From the NCBI RefSeq assembly GCF_004799665.1, contig NZ_CP031310.1, forward strand, positions 612,887 to 676,886: DNA of 64,000 nucleotides. The letters are read 5' to 3'. A program made the position numbers and the translations under genes. The notes beneath the pieces were generated by a model. That model was not told where the DNA came from. It saw only the letters and a program-made list of their open reading frames with translations, and searched no databases. The DNA comes from Halapricum salinum (GTDB lineage: Archaea > Halobacteriota > Halobacteria > Halobacteriales > Haloarculaceae). Of the stretch, positions 32,679 to 42,561 are shown one piece after another (the stretch's first letter is position 1; every line of letters begins with the position of its first letter).

Positions 32679-34433
32679 ATGTTCATCTCCTTGCGCGCGG
32701 AGGTCGAAGACGCCCTCACGGCGGCGCTTGCGTCCCTCGACCTCCCGACCGACGACCTGGGTATCGAACGCCCGCCCGAGGACGTGCCCGCCGTCCTCGC
32801 GTCGAGTGCGTCCTATCGCCTCGCTGGCGAAGCCGGCGCACCGCCGCCGAAGATCGCTGCCGACATCGCCGCCGCGATCGATTCCGACGAGTACGACTTC
32901 GTCGGTGAGGTGACCACCCAGGGGCCGTACGTCAACTTCCTGGCGAGCGACCAGTACCTCGAAGCCACCGTCGAAGCCGCCCAGAGAGAGGACTTCGGTC
33001 ACCTGCCCGACAAGGAGACCAGCGTCGTCGTCGAACACACCTCGGCCAATCCGACGGGGCCGGTCCACGTCGGCCGCGCCCGCAACCCGATCATCGGTGA
33101 CGCGCTGGCGCGAGTCCTCGAGTACGCGGGCTACGACGTCGAGACCAACTACTACGTCAACGACGCCGGTCGCCAGATCGCCGTGTTCACGTGGGCCTAC
33201 GAGACCTTCGACGACAGCGACCTGCCGGAACCCGAACGCGACTCACCCGAGTACGAGATGGTCCGGTACTACCGCAAGGGCAACAGCTACCTCGAAGACG
33301 CCGGCGAAGACGCCGGCGAACAGGCAGAAGCCGAGATCGCGGCGATCCTCCAGGGACTGGAAGACGGCGACGAAGAAACCTTCGAGCGCGTGAGCGAGGT
33401 CGTCGACACCGTCCTCGAAGGGATGACGGGCACGCTCGAACGCCTTCCTGCGACGTTCGACGAGTTCGTCAAGGAGACGCGGTTCATGCGCGACGGGAGC
33501 ACCGACGACGTGGTCGCCCGACTGAAGGAACTCGACTGTGCCGTCTACGAGGAAGACGCCTGGCAACTCGACCTGCCGGACTTCGAGAAGAACCTCGTCT
33601 TCCTGCGCGCGGACGGAACGTCGCTCTACACCACGCGAGATCTGGCTCACCACGAGTGGAAGTTCGAGCACTTCGACCGTGCGGTGACAGTGCTCGGTGA
33701 GGATCACAAACTCCAGGCCGACCAGCTCTCCTCGACCCTGGAGTTGCTGGGCCACGACACCGACCAGCTCGAACAGGTCTTCTACTCGTGGGTCAACCTC
33801 CCGGAGGGCGGGATGAGCACCCGAAAGGGGACCGGTGTCGATCTGGACGACCTGCTCGACGAGGCCATCGACCGCGCCCGCCAGGAGGTCGAGGACCGCC
33901 TGGACGACCGCCTGCGTGGGGACGACCTGAGCGACGAAGACGTCGAGCGCATCGCCCACCAGGTCGGAATCGGCGCGGTGCGGTACGACATCGTCTCCAA
34001 ACAGCCCACCAAGGGGATCACCTTCGAGTGGGAGCGCGCGCTGGACTTCGAGGCCCAGTCCGCGCCGTACGTCCAGTACGTCCACGCGCGGTGCTGTGGA
34101 ATTCTGGACGAAGGTGTATCGGCTGGCCACGAGGTCCCAGACCGGGTCGACGCCGACGCGCTCGACGCCGAGGAGAGCGCCGCGTTGATCCGCGAGATCG
34201 CCCGGTTCGAAGAGGTCGTCGAGCGCGCCGCCGACGAACATCGCCCGCACGTCGTCGCGACGTACACCCGCGACATCGCCGAGACGTTCAACACCTTCTA
34301 CCGGGAGTGTCCCGTTCTCACTGCCGACGATCCCGAGACGCGGGCGGCACGACTGGCAGTCGTGGCCGCTGCGAAGACCGCGGTCGCGAACGCGCTAGAC
34401 GCGCTGGGCGTCGCCGCGCCCGAGTCGATGTGA
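32679..34433 (+). CDS. argS: Arginyl-tRNA synthetase
   Basis: 584 aa, class I synthetase. The HIGH motif appears as HVGR in [15 protein letters not shown] (about 122-136) and the KMSKS loop as MSTRKGT (about 381-387), the relaxed form typical of archaeal ArgRS. The N-terminal tRNA-binding (Add1) domain (about 1-110) contains [12 protein letters not shown], and the C-terminal DALR anticodon-binding domain carries [15 protein letters not shown] and [20 protein letters not shown]. It has its own TATA box and is monocistronic; the next genes are on the other strand. Confidence 0.96.
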   Translation: MFISLRAEVEDALTAALASLDLPTDDLGIERPPEDVPAVLASSASYRLAGEAGAPPPKIAADIAAAIDSDEYDFVGEVTTQGPYVNFLASDQYLEATVEAAQREDFGHLPDKETSVVVEHTSANPTGPVHVGRARNPIIGDALARVLEYAGYDVETNYYVNDAGRQIAVFTWAYETFDDSDLPEPERDSPEYEMVRYYRKGNSYLEDAGEDAGEQAEAEIAAILQGLEDGDEETFERVSEVVDTVLEGMTGTLERLPATFDEFVKETRFMRDGSTDDVVARLKELDCAVYEEDAWQLDLPDFEKNLVFLRADGTSLYTTRDLAHHEWKFEHFDRAVTVLGEDHKLQADQLSSTLELLGHDTDQLEQVFYSWVNLPEGGMSTRKGTGVDLDDLLDEAIDRARQEVEDRLDDRLRGDDLSDEDVERIAHQVGIGAVRYDIVSKQPTKGITFEWERALDFEAQSAPYVQYVHARCCGILDEGVSAGHEVPDRVDADALDAEESAALIREIARFEEVVERAADEHRPHVVATYTRDIAETFNTFYRECPVLTADDPETRAARLAVVAAAKTAVANALDALGVAAPESM

Positions 34434-34451
34434 GGGTGGCGATACGAGGAG

Positions 34452-34859
34452 TCACGCAGGTGGCAACCGGATCGCGCGCCGGCCGGCGTCCCAGACGAGC
34501 GTCACACCGATCGAACAGGCCGCCGCGGCGACCAGATCGACCGCTTCGAACGTCGCCACACCGGTGAGTGCCTGTCCGGCTTCGAGAAGACAGGCCAGCG
34601 AGAGCACGAAAATCGGGACGAAAAGTGGCGAAATCGTTCCGGAACTGCTGGCCGGCGAGATCGCGTACAGGAGTGTCAGCGTCAACACCCCGTAGGAGGC
34701 GCCTTCGACCCAGGTTCGTTCGTCCAGCAGTCCGAGCGGGCCAGGTCGAGTGACGGCCGACTCGGGCCGCCAGAACGCCGCGACGAGCACGAGCCCCAGG
34801 ACGATGGCCACAATGAACCAGCGGACGACGCCCGGCACGTATGCCTCCTCGCTGGACAT
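34452..34859 (-). CDS. VanZ-like membrane protein A
   Basis: 135 aa with ATG 34859; an in-frame ATG at 34886 would add nine residues. Four hydrophobic helices are visible: WFIVAIVLGLVLVAAFW, GVLTLTLLYAIS, PIFVLSLACLLEAGQAL and LVAAAACSIGVTLVW. The LLEAGQALTG stretch with its acidic residue in a helix corresponds to the family's conserved ExxQ. It lies directly downstream of a second VanZ-like gene of the same strand, probably an old tandem duplication. VanZ-like proteins confer low teicoplanin resistance in bacteria; what they do in archaea, which lack peptidoglycan, is not known. Confidence 0.7.
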   Translation of the reverse strand: MSSEEAYVPGVVRWFIVAIVLGLVLVAAFWRPESAVTRPGPLGLLDERTWVEGASYGVLTLTLLYAISPASSSGTISPLFVPIFVLSLACLLEAGQALTGVATFEAVDLVAAAACSIGVTLVWDAGRRAIRLPPA

Positions 34860-34907
34860 GTCACCAGATACCACGCCCAGCGACATAACGGTATCCCGGA
34901 CGACAGG

Positions 34908-35297
34908 TCAGCGCAGGCGGACGACGAGGGACCAGCAGATCAGTGCGAAGACCACACCGACAGCGTTGGCCAGTGCGTCCGCGAGACTGCCCGTTCGGTA
35001 GGGAACCAGCAGTTGAACGCCTTCTAACAGGAGGCCGTAGCCGACGACAGCCACCGGCGTTGCCCGGATGGGAAGCGGTGGATCCGAGTCACCGGCAATC
35101 GCAGCGAGGGCAGTTACTTCCAGGGCGGCATACCCGATCGCGTGTAACCAGAGATCGAGCCGGATCCCGAACGGCCCAGTGCGAGCCACGGTATCGCCAG
35201 TCGGAAGGACCGCCGCCACCAGCAGGGCCGCCGCCACAGCACCGACCAGCAGCCAGCGCGGGCCGATCGGCCGATAGCGTTGTCGGACCATACTCAT
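34908..35297 (-). CDS. VanZ-like membrane protein B
   Basis: 129 aa starting at ATG 35297, which overlaps the stop of the upstream kinase gene in ATGA. Helices: WLLVGAVAAALLVAAVL, WLHAIGYAALEVTALAAI, VAVVGYGLLLEGVQLLVPY and VGVVFALICWSLVVRL. The LLLEGVQLLVPYRTGSLADALANAVG part is the VanZ family signature (E..Q..xxxR..xxxDxxxNxxG). It keeps the full motif better than its neighbour at 34452. Translation coupled to the kinase gene suggests the two products are made together. Confidence 0.75.
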   Translation of the reverse strand: MSMVRQRYRPIGPRWLLVGAVAAALLVAAVLPTGDTVARTGPFGIRLDLWLHAIGYAALEVTALAAIAGDSDPPLPIRATPVAVVGYGLLLEGVQLLVPYRTGSLADALANAVGVVFALICWSLVVRLR

Positions 35298-36253
35298 CGA
35301 ATAGTCGCCAGCAACCGAGACATCTCCGCGTCGATCCATGCGGCCAGTTCGTCACGGGGTTCGTCGTGGAACTCGGCGATCCGTTCGACGTGCCCGGAGA
35401 TTCCCAGATGGTTGACGGCCTCGTAGACCGGCAGCCGGTCGTCGAATCCCTCCGGAAGGCCTCCGGCCTGCTCGCGGTAGCCGTCGTAAAAGGCGGTCAC
35501 GAGTCTCTCGGGACCGGACGATCTGAGCGAGTCGAAGTGCTGGTCGCGCGTGTACTGGAGGTCGCGAACGGGGTCGCCGACGTGGGCGATCTCCCAGTCC
35601 AGAAAGCCGATCCGCTCGTCCGCCCGGAAGCAGTTCGGGACGGCCGTGTCGCCGTGCAACAGCGCCGCCGGGGCCGAATCCAGTAGATCACGGGCGTCCT
35701 CGACGGCCGCGATGACGTCGTCGAAGTGGTGATCGAACTGGTCGTCCGGCGTGATCTCGCGGAGGTCCTCGATCGTGTCCACGAGGACGTCCGTCCACGG
35801 CCCGGCGTCGAGTTCGAGTCCGGCGGCCCCGCCGCCGACGACGTGTCCGTGCCGGTCGAAGCGCTGGTCGTGCACTCGTGCAAGACTCTCGCCGACCTCC
35901 CGGGCGAACTGTTCCCGCTGGGCCTCCCCCGCGTCGTCCCACCGGGAGAGAAAGTCCGCGGCCGGCACGGGAGCGGTCGCCAGATACGGGATCTCGTGCT
36001 CGGGGTCACTTGCCAGCACCGTCGGGACCGGAATCCGGTAGTTGGCCCCGACGTACGGGATCACCGCGCTCTCTCGGACGACGCCGGACGGATCGCCGTC
36101 GACGGCGAGCTTCAGATAGATCGTCTCGCCGTCGGCGAACGTGACCTGGACCGTCCGGTTCTGCTCGTTCCAGGACGGCCCCGGCGGCGACGTCTCGGCG
36201 ACCTCGCGGTCCGGAAAGGCCTCGTCGAGGACGCTCGCAAGCCGACTGTCCAT
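35294..36253 (-). CDS. Aminoglycoside phosphotransferase (APH)-family kinase
   Basis: 319 aa. Kinase-like fold with Brenner's motif LLHGDTAVPNCF (HxDxxxxN, catalytic Asp) and the metal-binding GFLDWEIA (DxE), plus ETIYLKLAV with the ATP lysine near the N-terminus and the VPYLATAPVPAADF hinge. The family name comes from antibiotic resistance, but most archaeal members phosphorylate unknown small alcohols such as choline-like, homoserine-like or sugar compounds. It starts the three-gene minus-strand unit with the two VanZ-like genes. Confidence 0.82.
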   Translation of the reverse strand: MDSRLASVLDEAFPDREVAETSPPGPSWNEQNRTVQVTFADGETIYLKLAVDGDPSGVVRESAVIPYVGANYRIPVPTVLASDPEHEIPYLATAPVPAADFLSRWDDAGEAQREQFAREVGESLARVHDQRFDRHGHVVGGGAAGLELDAGPWTDVLVDTIEDLREITPDDQFDHHFDDVIAAVEDARDLLDSAPAALLHGDTAVPNCFRADERIGFLDWEIAHVGDPVRDLQYTRDQHFDSLRSSGPERLVTAFYDGYREQAGGLPEGFDDRLPVYEAVNHLGISGHVERIAEFHDEPRDELAAWIDAEMSRLLATIR

Positions 36254-36323
36254 ACAGGGTGCGCGACCGACGGATGGAAGGCTCTTGTGGTGAACCTGGG
36301 ACAGCGGCGGTTCGACGCGCCAG

Positions 36324-36701
36324 TCACCTGTCGTCGTTCGGCGAGACCAGCGCGCCGACCAGTCCGCCGAGCGCGCTGTCGATCGCGAAGACGAACGCGA
36401 TCACGATCCCGACGACGAAGACGCCGAGCCCGCCGAGGAGACCCCCGACGGGGCCCACAGTGACGCCGCCGATGAGGCCGGCGATCGGGACGATCAACAC
36501 GACGATGACGAGCCCGTCGAGCGCCCCCGCGAGGAGTCCGTGCCACGCACCGCTGCGGAAGCCACCGCCGGCGAGATAGCCGGCGACGAAACCCGCGATG
36601 AGTCCCGCGCCGACGTGTCCGACGACCGGGATCACGAACGCGAGCAGACCTGCGACGATCCCGACCACGAATCCCCACAGCACTGCAGACCAATCAGTCA
36701 T
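36324..36701 (-). CDS. DUF5518 membrane protein
   Basis: 125 aa, almost wholly hydrophobic with many glycines: four helices, for example VVGIVAGLLAFVIPVVG, AGLIAGFVAGYLAGGG, DGLVIVVLIVPIAGLIGG and VFVVGIVIAFVFAID. GFxAGYLAGG-type small-residue helices are the hallmark of DUF5518 proteins, which are abundant in haloarchaea and have no known role. It lies alone between the kinase gene and arcS. Confidence 0.75.
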   Translation of the reverse strand: MTDWSAVLWGFVVGIVAGLLAFVIPVVGHVGAGLIAGFVAGYLAGGGFRSGAWHGLLAGALDGLVIVVLIVPIAGLIGGVTVGPVGGLLGGLGVFVVGIVIAFVFAIDSALGGLVGALVSPNDDR

Positions 36702-36763
36702 ACCTGTCGAGAGGAATCCCAGACTGAAAAGGCGTTTCCGGCGGTGCTGACAGGTCGAGCGGT

Positions 36764-38512
36764 CTACTTCTCCTCGGTGTGGCGGACTTCGCTGGCGATC
36801 CCGCGCGTGCTCTCGGCCATCTCCGGGCCGGACATCTCCGCGCGGCCGATCGAGAGGGCTCTGGGCCCCTCGAAGACGACCTCGTCGCCGGGTCGGATGT
36901 CGTCGTCAGCGTCGACGATGCCCGGCGCGAGGACGCTTCCCTGCGGGACGAACGCGTCGATCTCGGCGGTCTTGGTCGGGAGGTCGCTATCGAGCCAGCG
37001 TTTCGCACCCGCGATGGTCAGCGACAGCGTCCCGTAGTTGGGGACGAGCGCCGCCAGTTGCTCGCCGTCGCTGTCGTGGGCCCGGAGTTTGGGATAGCGA
37101 CTCTCTATCTGGAGATCGTGGAACAGTGCCTCTCCAGCGCCTTCGCCGAACTGGTAGTCCGCGATCGCTTTGATGGTGTTGTGCTGGCGCTCGCGTTTCT
37201 GATACCGTTGCTCGCCCGCGAGCGTGCTGGAGAGATTCGCCAGCGATTCGGTGTCGGTGGGATGGTCGACCACAGTGTACTCGAAGTCGATTCCTAAACT
37301 GCGCTCGACGCGCTCGACGATCGGCTGGTAGTCCTCGGGGAGATGGGCGATGTACCGCGGGTACTCGTTGCGTTCGAGATAGGCTTCGAGCACGTCCGCG
37401 ACGAACTCGATCTCGGTGGCGGTCCAGCGGCCCGTCACGACCGAGTCGTAGTGCTGGGCGGGGTAGGTGAGTTCGAGTTCCTGCGGGACGACGCCGATGG
37501 GAGAGGTCATCGAGACGGTGTGGCCGCGGAACTGGATCGAATCGTGAAACTGACCGTGGCTGTTGGACTCGCTGTAGGGCTTGCGAGCCGAGCACGGAAC
37601 CAGAACGAGGGGGTTGTCGAAGCGGTTGGTGTAGCGGCCAGTCACGCGCTCGGCGAAGCGCTGAATCTCGACGCGTCGGAGGGTGTCGTCGCTGGCGGCC
37701 GTGAGTTCGGCCCCGCGGACGATCGGCGTCCGTTCTTCGAGATAGCCGTACTGCTGGTCGAGTCGACGGAAGGTGGCAGTGAGCCACTGCTCGTGGCGGG
37801 CCTGGCCCTCGATGTAGTCACGCAGGCGGCCGGCGCGAATCCGCTCGCGGACGCGGGCGAGTTCCGCGCGGAGGGCGTTGACGTTGTGCTCGACGCAGTC
37901 GGCGCGCTCGACCGTCTCGGCCGGTTGCTGGCAGGCCGGACAGGCACACGGAAGCTCTTCCAGATCCTCCAGAAAGACCTCGCCGTCGCTGGTGAGGTAC
38001 TTGCCCTGGGTGCCCTTGATGACGGCGCGGTCGGTGTCGACGAGGTCGACGCCGGCGTAGACGAGCGTCGCGACGTTGGCGGGCGTGGCGATTCCGGGGA
38101 GATAGAGTGCGCTGTCAGCCGGGATCGACTCGCGAACGTCGATCATCGTCTCGACGAGGGCCGCGGCGTGGCCGGCGATCCCCTGTGCCCCTGACAGGAC
38201 GTAGGCGTCCGCGCCGAAGTTCTCGACTGTGTCCGGCGAGACGACGACGGCGTTGGGGTAGTCGACCTCGGGGTAGTCGGGGGCGAAGGCGTCGGCGACT
38301 TCTTCGGGGGTACCGCTGGGGAGGCCGCGATGGGGCAGGATCGTCAACTCGTTCTCGTCGCCCTCGGGCAGCTCGCGGGCCTCGGGCCACTCGCTGCCGG
38401 CGTCCACAGTAATATCGTCGGCCAGCGTCGGCGTCCGCACCGGATCGGCGAGACGGAGTTCACCCACTCGCGCGGCCCCGTCGCGGTGGTGGACTTCGAA
38501 GTAGTCGGTCAT
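36764..38512 (-). CDS. arcS: Archaeosine synthase subunit alpha (ArcS, formerly TgtA2)
   Basis: 582 aa. ArcS adds lysine to preQ0 in tRNA position 15 on the way to archaeosine (G+); the partner is the radical SAM protein RaSEA, not seen here. Motifs: TGT-like N-terminal domain with [10 protein letters not shown] and a reduced zinc site CACPAC; the ArcS signature [18 protein letters not shown] (about 328-345) which distinguishes it from true TGT; and a C-terminal PUA domain ([27 protein letters not shown]). The ATG at 38512 shares its bases with the tgtA stop (ATGA), so both are translated together from one transcript. Confidence 0.93.
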   Translation of the reverse strand: MTDYFEVHHRDGAARVGELRLADPVRTPTLADDITVDAGSEWPEARELPEGDENELTILPHRGLPSGTPEEVADAFAPDYPEVDYPNAVVVSPDTVENFGADAYVLSGAQGIAGHAAALVETMIDVRESIPADSALYLPGIATPANVATLVYAGVDLVDTDRAVIKGTQGKYLTSDGEVFLEDLEELPCACPACQQPAETVERADCVEHNVNALRAELARVRERIRAGRLRDYIEGQARHEQWLTATFRRLDQQYGYLEERTPIVRGAELTAASDDTLRRVEIQRFAERVTGRYTNRFDNPLVLVPCSARKPYSESNSHGQFHDSIQFRGHTVSMTSPIGVVPQELELTYPAQHYDSVVTGRWTATEIEFVADVLEAYLERNEYPRYIAHLPEDYQPIVERVERSLGIDFEYTVVDHPTDTESLANLSSTLAGEQRYQKRERQHNTIKAIADYQFGEGAGEALFHDLQIESRYPKLRAHDSDGEQLAALVPNYGTLSLTIAGAKRWLDSDLPTKTAEIDAFVPQGSVLAPGIVDADDDIRPGDEVVFEGPRALSIGRAEMSGPEMAESTRGIASEVRHTEEK

Positions 38513-40008
38513 ACCGATTCCTCCGTCTTCTCGGAGTAACTGTCCGTCGATTCGACCCGTATGTCGTCTGGCAGCGTCTCCAGCACGTCGTCGGGCCAAT
38601 CCCACAACGCCACGGTGAACTCGGCATCGGGATTGACAGCGACCAGCCGCCGGATTCCCTCGGCGGCGGCCGCGTAGGCCTGCCGTTCGAATCGCTCTGG
38701 AACCTCCGCCGTCAGCGGATAGGCCTCCGAGAGCGCGGGCGGGTAGGGACCAAAGGGCGGCGTCACGGCCCATCGCTCGTCGAACTCGCGGTCGAGCGCC
38801 CCACGGTCGGTCGCGAGCAGGATCTCACCGTCGAGATCGAAGCGGTCGAGGCGTTCGTGGTGGCGAACGACTTCGGGCCGGCGCGAACTCTCGGTCGAGA
38901 CGTGGAAGAACGCGTCCTTGCTCGCAGGGTCGCTCGCCTCCAGGCGGTCGACACCGTCGAGGAGGGTGCGATAGCCGTCGAGCATCGTCGGGTGGTTTCG
39001 CGCGCGCTGCTCGACGAGTTCGAACAGGCTTCCCTCTTTGATGGCCTGCTTGATCGTCCGCATCTCACCGAATGAGACGTGGAGGTTGTGCTCGGCCAGC
39101 AGGTCCTCGGCGGCCTGGTCGTCCATCTTCCGGAGTTCCGCGGGCGTGTAGTCGCTACAGATCGGGCAGTGACACGGGAAATATTCGAGGTCTTCGAGGT
39201 GTTCGGTCCCCCTGACTGTGAGATAGCGTTCATCCCGTGCATAGAGGGCGTAGGCCGCCGAGTCGAACAGGTCACATCCCATCGCGACCGCCAGCGCGAA
39301 CATCATCGGGTGGCCCGCACCGAACAGGTGGACCGGGGCGTCCCCGCCGAGGCCGCGCTTGACCGAATCGACGATCTCGGCCACGTCGGCGTAGCGATAG
39401 CTGTTCAGGAGGGGCACGACCGCGCCGATCGGGAAGACGTCCAGAGAGGTACTGTAGGCGTGCTCGGCTGCCTCCCGTCGCAGATCAGTATACGTCGAGC
39501 CCTGGATGGGCGCGTTGACCAGCATCTCGCCCACGTCGACGCCTTCTGCGATTTCGAGTCGTTCTTGCGTCGTGTTGAGTTCGGATTCGGCCTGCTCGCG
39601 CTCGACGTCCGGCGGCGTCGGGATGTCGACGGGCGTGCCGATGTCGCTGCCGATGTCGTGCTGGAACTGGAGGATCTCGGGCGTGGTGACGTCGATCTCG
39701 CCGTACTCGGCCAACTGAAAGGAGCCAGAGTCGGTCATGATCGCTCCGTCGAACCCGAGCATGTCGTGCAACCCCTCTTCGAGGACGGTGTCGCGGAGGT
39801 CCCCGCTACCGTGGAGGATGTAGCTGTTGGTAATCATGATCTCCGCGCCGAACTCCGACTGGAGTCGGGACGGCTCGAGGGTCTGGACGTGCGGGTTGAC
39901 GACCGGGAGGAGAGCGGGTGTCTCGACGGTCACGTCGGCCCGGGGGACCGTCAACTCGCCCAGTCGGCCGGCCCCGTCGTAGGTCCGCACTTCGAAGACG
40001 TCGCGCAT
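38509..40008 (-). CDS. tgtA: Archaeosine tRNA-guanine transglycosylase
   Basis: 499 aa. It exchanges guanine-15 in the D-loop of tRNA for preQ0. Visible: [24 protein letters not shown] with the first catalytic Asp (IMTDSGSF), [20 protein letters not shown] (IQGS), [33 protein letters not shown] with the nucleophile Asp, and the zinc site FPCHCPIC with a later His (AEHNLH). The C-terminal C1/C2 part is present but without a PUA domain, which ArcS carries instead. ATG 40008 is used since homology starts at [11 protein letters not shown]. tgtA and arcS form a two-gene operon. Confidence 0.95.
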   Translation of the reverse strand: MRDVFEVRTYDGAGRLGELTVPRADVTVETPALLPVVNPHVQTLEPSRLQSEFGAEIMITNSYILHGSGDLRDTVLEEGLHDMLGFDGAIMTDSGSFQLAEYGEIDVTTPEILQFQHDIGSDIGTPVDIPTPPDVEREQAESELNTTQERLEIAEGVDVGEMLVNAPIQGSTYTDLRREAAEHAYSTSLDVFPIGAVVPLLNSYRYADVAEIVDSVKRGLGGDAPVHLFGAGHPMMFALAVAMGCDLFDSAAYALYARDERYLTVRGTEHLEDLEYFPCHCPICSDYTPAELRKMDDQAAEDLLAEHNLHVSFGEMRTIKQAIKEGSLFELVEQRARNHPTMLDGYRTLLDGVDRLEASDPASKDAFFHVSTESSRRPEVVRHHERLDRFDLDGEILLATDRGALDREFDERWAVTPPFGPYPPALSEAYPLTAEVPERFERQAYAAAAEGIRRLVAVNPDAEFTVALWDWPDDVLETLPDDIRVESTDSYSEKTEESV

Positions 40009-40059
40009 TAGTCCTGCTTCGGGCGAGCGCGTCACTAAGGCTTGCGTTCCGTCGAGCGC

Positions 40060-40740
40060 CTACTCGCGGTACTCCTCGACTGCTTCGAGAAAGCCGTCGG
40101 CGTAACTCGCGTCGGTCACGCGGTCGGCCGCGGCCAGCGCGGCGTCGTCGGCGTTTCTGACCGCGATGGCCTCGCCGGCGATCGCGAACGTCGAAACGTC
40201 GTTCGCGGAGTCGCCGACCGCCAGGAAGTCCGCGGGATCGAAACCGAGTTCGCTCGCGGCGGTCCGCAGGGCGTTGCCCTTGCTCATTTCGGGGTCTTTG
40301 ACGTGGTAGGCGTAGCCGGTGTCGACCACTTCGAGGCCGTGGTCGGCGGCGATATCTTCCAGCGGTTCGAGTGGCTGCTCGCGGGCGACGGCGACCTCGG
40401 TCTCGCGCCAGCGATTGACGAAGTCGGTCTCGCGCCAGCCCGGGCTGTGGCCTGCCGCGACGTACTCGTCGAGGACTGCCTGGGCGGCCTCGCGGTCGCC
40501 ATCGTAGACGATTGCGTCGGTGTCGGCGATGGCGGTGACGCCGCCGTTCTCGGCGATCACTCTCGTCGGGATCCCGGCGAACTGACAGAGCGCGACCGGA
40601 TACGGCAGCGATTTTCCGGTGGCGACGACCACAGGTGCGTCCCAATTCCGGAGGACAGGCAGGACGCGGGGGTCGACGGCCTGCTGGCCGTCGGTCAGCG
40701 TCCCGTCGACGTCGACGGCCAGCGGCGGCGTGTCGGTCAT
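40060..40740 (-). CDS. HAD phosphatase, archaeal phosphoglycolate phosphatase type
   Basis: 226 aa. HAD motif I is DVDGTL (residues 10-15; nucleophile Asp10), motif II VVVATGKS, motif III Lys in MSKGNALR and motif IV VGDSANDVSTF. The inserted cap (about 85-155, C2b type) and the ordering fit the archaeal phosphoglycolate phosphatase/sucrose-phosphatase-like group (SPP), which hydrolyses 2-phosphoglycolate. ATG 40740 is chosen because an upstream ATG (40794) would add residues unlike the family. It is on the same strand as tgtA but 51 bp upstream, so it may be read in the same transcript. Confidence 0.83.
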   Translation of the reverse strand: MTDTPPLAVDVDGTLTDGQQAVDPRVLPVLRNWDAPVVVATGKSLPYPVALCQFAGIPTRVIAENGGVTAIADTDAIVYDGDREAAQAVLDEYVAAGHSPGWRETDFVNRWRETEVAVAREQPLEPLEDIAADHGLEVVDTGYAYHVKDPEMSKGNALRTAASELGFDPADFLAVGDSANDVSTFAIAGEAIAVRNADDAALAAADRVTDASYADGFLEAVEEYRE

Positions 40741-40777
40741 AGAATAGCGTCGGGGGTGGAGTGCTATCGGACTTGCG

Positions 40778-41614
40778 TTAGAGGTCCGCGCCACGGAGTT
40801 TGAGATAGCCCGCAGTCACGGGCAGGACGACCCACGCCAGCACGACGAGCGCCCCGAACCAGGGTTCGGTGTAGACTGGTTGTGACTCGGGGATCGAGTT
40901 TGCAAACGCCGACAGGGCAGGGGCGAGATCGGGGAACACGTCCACGCTCAGGTTTCTGAGGGCTGCAATCGGCTGGAGATGTCCCCAGGCTTTCGCCCAG
41001 GATGGCGTTGCACCGGTCGGACTCGAAAAGCCGTTGAGGACGTACCGCACGATTCCAGGAAGCTGTCCCCACAGGAACAGGACGACGATGAAGATTCCGA
41101 AGGAGCCTGCGGCCGCCCGTGCGGTGTTCTCCGACCCCGCCGAGAGGCCGACAGCGAGGCTGACGAAGACGCCCAGCAGCACGCTCGCGAGAACAATCGC
41201 GCCTAGTAGCGGCGCGACGCCGACGGGTGCGCCTCTGAGAAACGCCAGTCCGGCCGCAACGACCAGCGTGACGATTGACATGGTCGCGAGAAGTGCCCAT
41301 CGTCCGAAGAACGAGCCGTATACGACGTCTCGCCGCGAGAACGGGAGGCTGAGCAACACCCGAAGCTCCCCGGAGCTACGCTTGCCGACGATCTGGTTCT
41401 GGGACAGCGCGACTGCCGCGAGCGTGCCGATGAACGTCAGACCCGCAAGCGAGCCGAACGCCACCGAAGCGCCGTCGGCCTGCTCTGGACTTCCCCCGAC
41501 GATGTAGCCGATTGCCAGCCCCAGCAGCAGGAACAGCGCCCCAGCGACGTACAACTCGCGGTCTCTGGCAGCGTCTCTGAAGTCCTTCCGTGCGATCTGC
41601 AACAATCGATTCAT
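40778..41614 (-). CDS. ABC-2 type transporter permease (copy 1)
   Basis: 278 aa with six hydrophobic helices. MNRLLQIARKDFRDAARDREL at the N-terminus is the usual cytoplasmic opening of ABC-2/NosY permeases, followed by the GKRSSGELRVLLSLPFSRRDVVYG block that marks the coupling region (E..G....LLxxPxSRxxxxxGK). The C-terminus is a short basic tail. Its start codon touches the stop of the ATPase gene (TGATG). It is paralogous to the permease at 42562, sharing the same length and block order. Substrate unknown. Confidence 0.85.
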   Translation of the reverse strand: MNRLLQIARKDFRDAARDRELYVAGALFLLLGLAIGYIVGGSPEQADGASVAFGSLAGLTFIGTLAAVALSQNQIVGKRSSGELRVLLSLPFSRRDVVYGSFFGRWALLATMSIVTLVVAAGLAFLRGAPVGVAPLLGAIVLASVLLGVFVSLAVGLSAGSENTARAAAGSFGIFIVVLFLWGQLPGIVRYVLNGFSSPTGATPSWAKAWGHLQPIAALRNLSVDVFPDLAPALSAFANSIPESQPVYTEPWFGALVVLAWVVLPVTAGYLKLRGADL

Positions 41615-42519
41615 CAGGCTCCACCTCCCGTGTAGGAGACGAACAGATCCTCCAGCGAGGCCTCGCTGGTCTCGACGTCCTCGACCGTTCCGGCCTCGTA
41701 GCAGCGGTGGACGACCGCGCCCTTCGCGGGGTTCTCACACCCTGCGACGAGCGTCCCGTCCGTGATCGAGACGCTATTGACGCCGTCGAGGCCCTCGATC
41801 GTCTCGATCAGCCCGTCCGGAACGGCATCCATCGTCACTCGGACCTGCCCGGTCGCGCCGGCGGCCTCTCGGAGGCCGTCAATGGTGTCGACGGCCGCGA
41901 GGTGGCCCTGATTGAGGATGCCTACGCGATCACAGACGGCCTCGACCTGTTCGAGGATGTGACTGGAGAAGAAGACCGTCGCGCCGCGGTCGGCCTCTTC
42001 CTGGACGATCTTGCGCATCGTCCGCGCGCCGTTGGGGTCCAGCCCGGTCGTGGGTTCGTCCAGGATGAGCAGTTCGGGATCGCCGGCCAGCGCCATCGCG
42101 AGCATGAGTCGCTGTTTCATCCCCTTGGAGTAGTCGACCGCTCGTCGATCCGCCGCGCCGGTGATCCCGACCCGTTCGAGCAGTGCGTCGGGGTCACCGC
42201 CTGCGCCCTTGGCTTCGAGCGCGAACTCAACGTGCGTGCGACCGGTCATCTGTCCGAGCGGCCCGTAGCCTTCGGGAAGGACGCCCGTGCGCTCGCGGAT
42301 CGAGACGGACTGGTCCTGGGCGTCCATGCCGAAGACGCGCGCCGAGCCGGCCGTCGGTCGGACGTGATCGAGCAGGATATCGATCGTGGTTGACTTGCCC
42401 GCGCCGTTTGGCCCGAGAAAGCCGAACACTTCGCCGTCCTCGACCGTGAGGTCGAGGTTCTGGAGGGCTGTGACGCCACCGAACTGCTTGGTGACACCAC
42501 TGACGTCTATCGCAGCCAT
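41614..42519 (-). CDS. ABC transporter ATP-binding protein (copy 1)
   Basis: 301 aa. Walker A GPNGAGKST (about 38-46), signature YSKGMKQRL, Walker B LLILDEPTTGLDP and the switch His in FFSSHIL. The C-terminal 80 residues (AAGATGQVRVTMDAVPDG...) form the extra domain of ABC-2/CcmA-type exporter ATPases. It would power the permease encoded by the next gene, with which it overlaps by one base. Closely related to the ATPase at 43395. Confidence 0.92.
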   Translation of the reverse strand: MAAIDVSGVTKQFGGVTALQNLDLTVEDGEVFGFLGPNGAGKSTTIDILLDHVRPTAGSARVFGMDAQDQSVSIRERTGVLPEGYGPLGQMTGRTHVEFALEAKGAGGDPDALLERVGITGAADRRAVDYSKGMKQRLMLAMALAGDPELLILDEPTTGLDPNGARTMRKIVQEEADRGATVFFSSHILEQVEAVCDRVGILNQGHLAAVDTIDGLREAAGATGQVRVTMDAVPDGLIETIEGLDGVNSVSITDGTLVAGCENPAKGAVVHRCYEAGTVEDVETSEASLEDLFVSYTGGGA

Positions 42520-42561
42520 AATTCCGCGTTCAAAGGGGCGTGTGAAAGGTATTGCCTTTCG

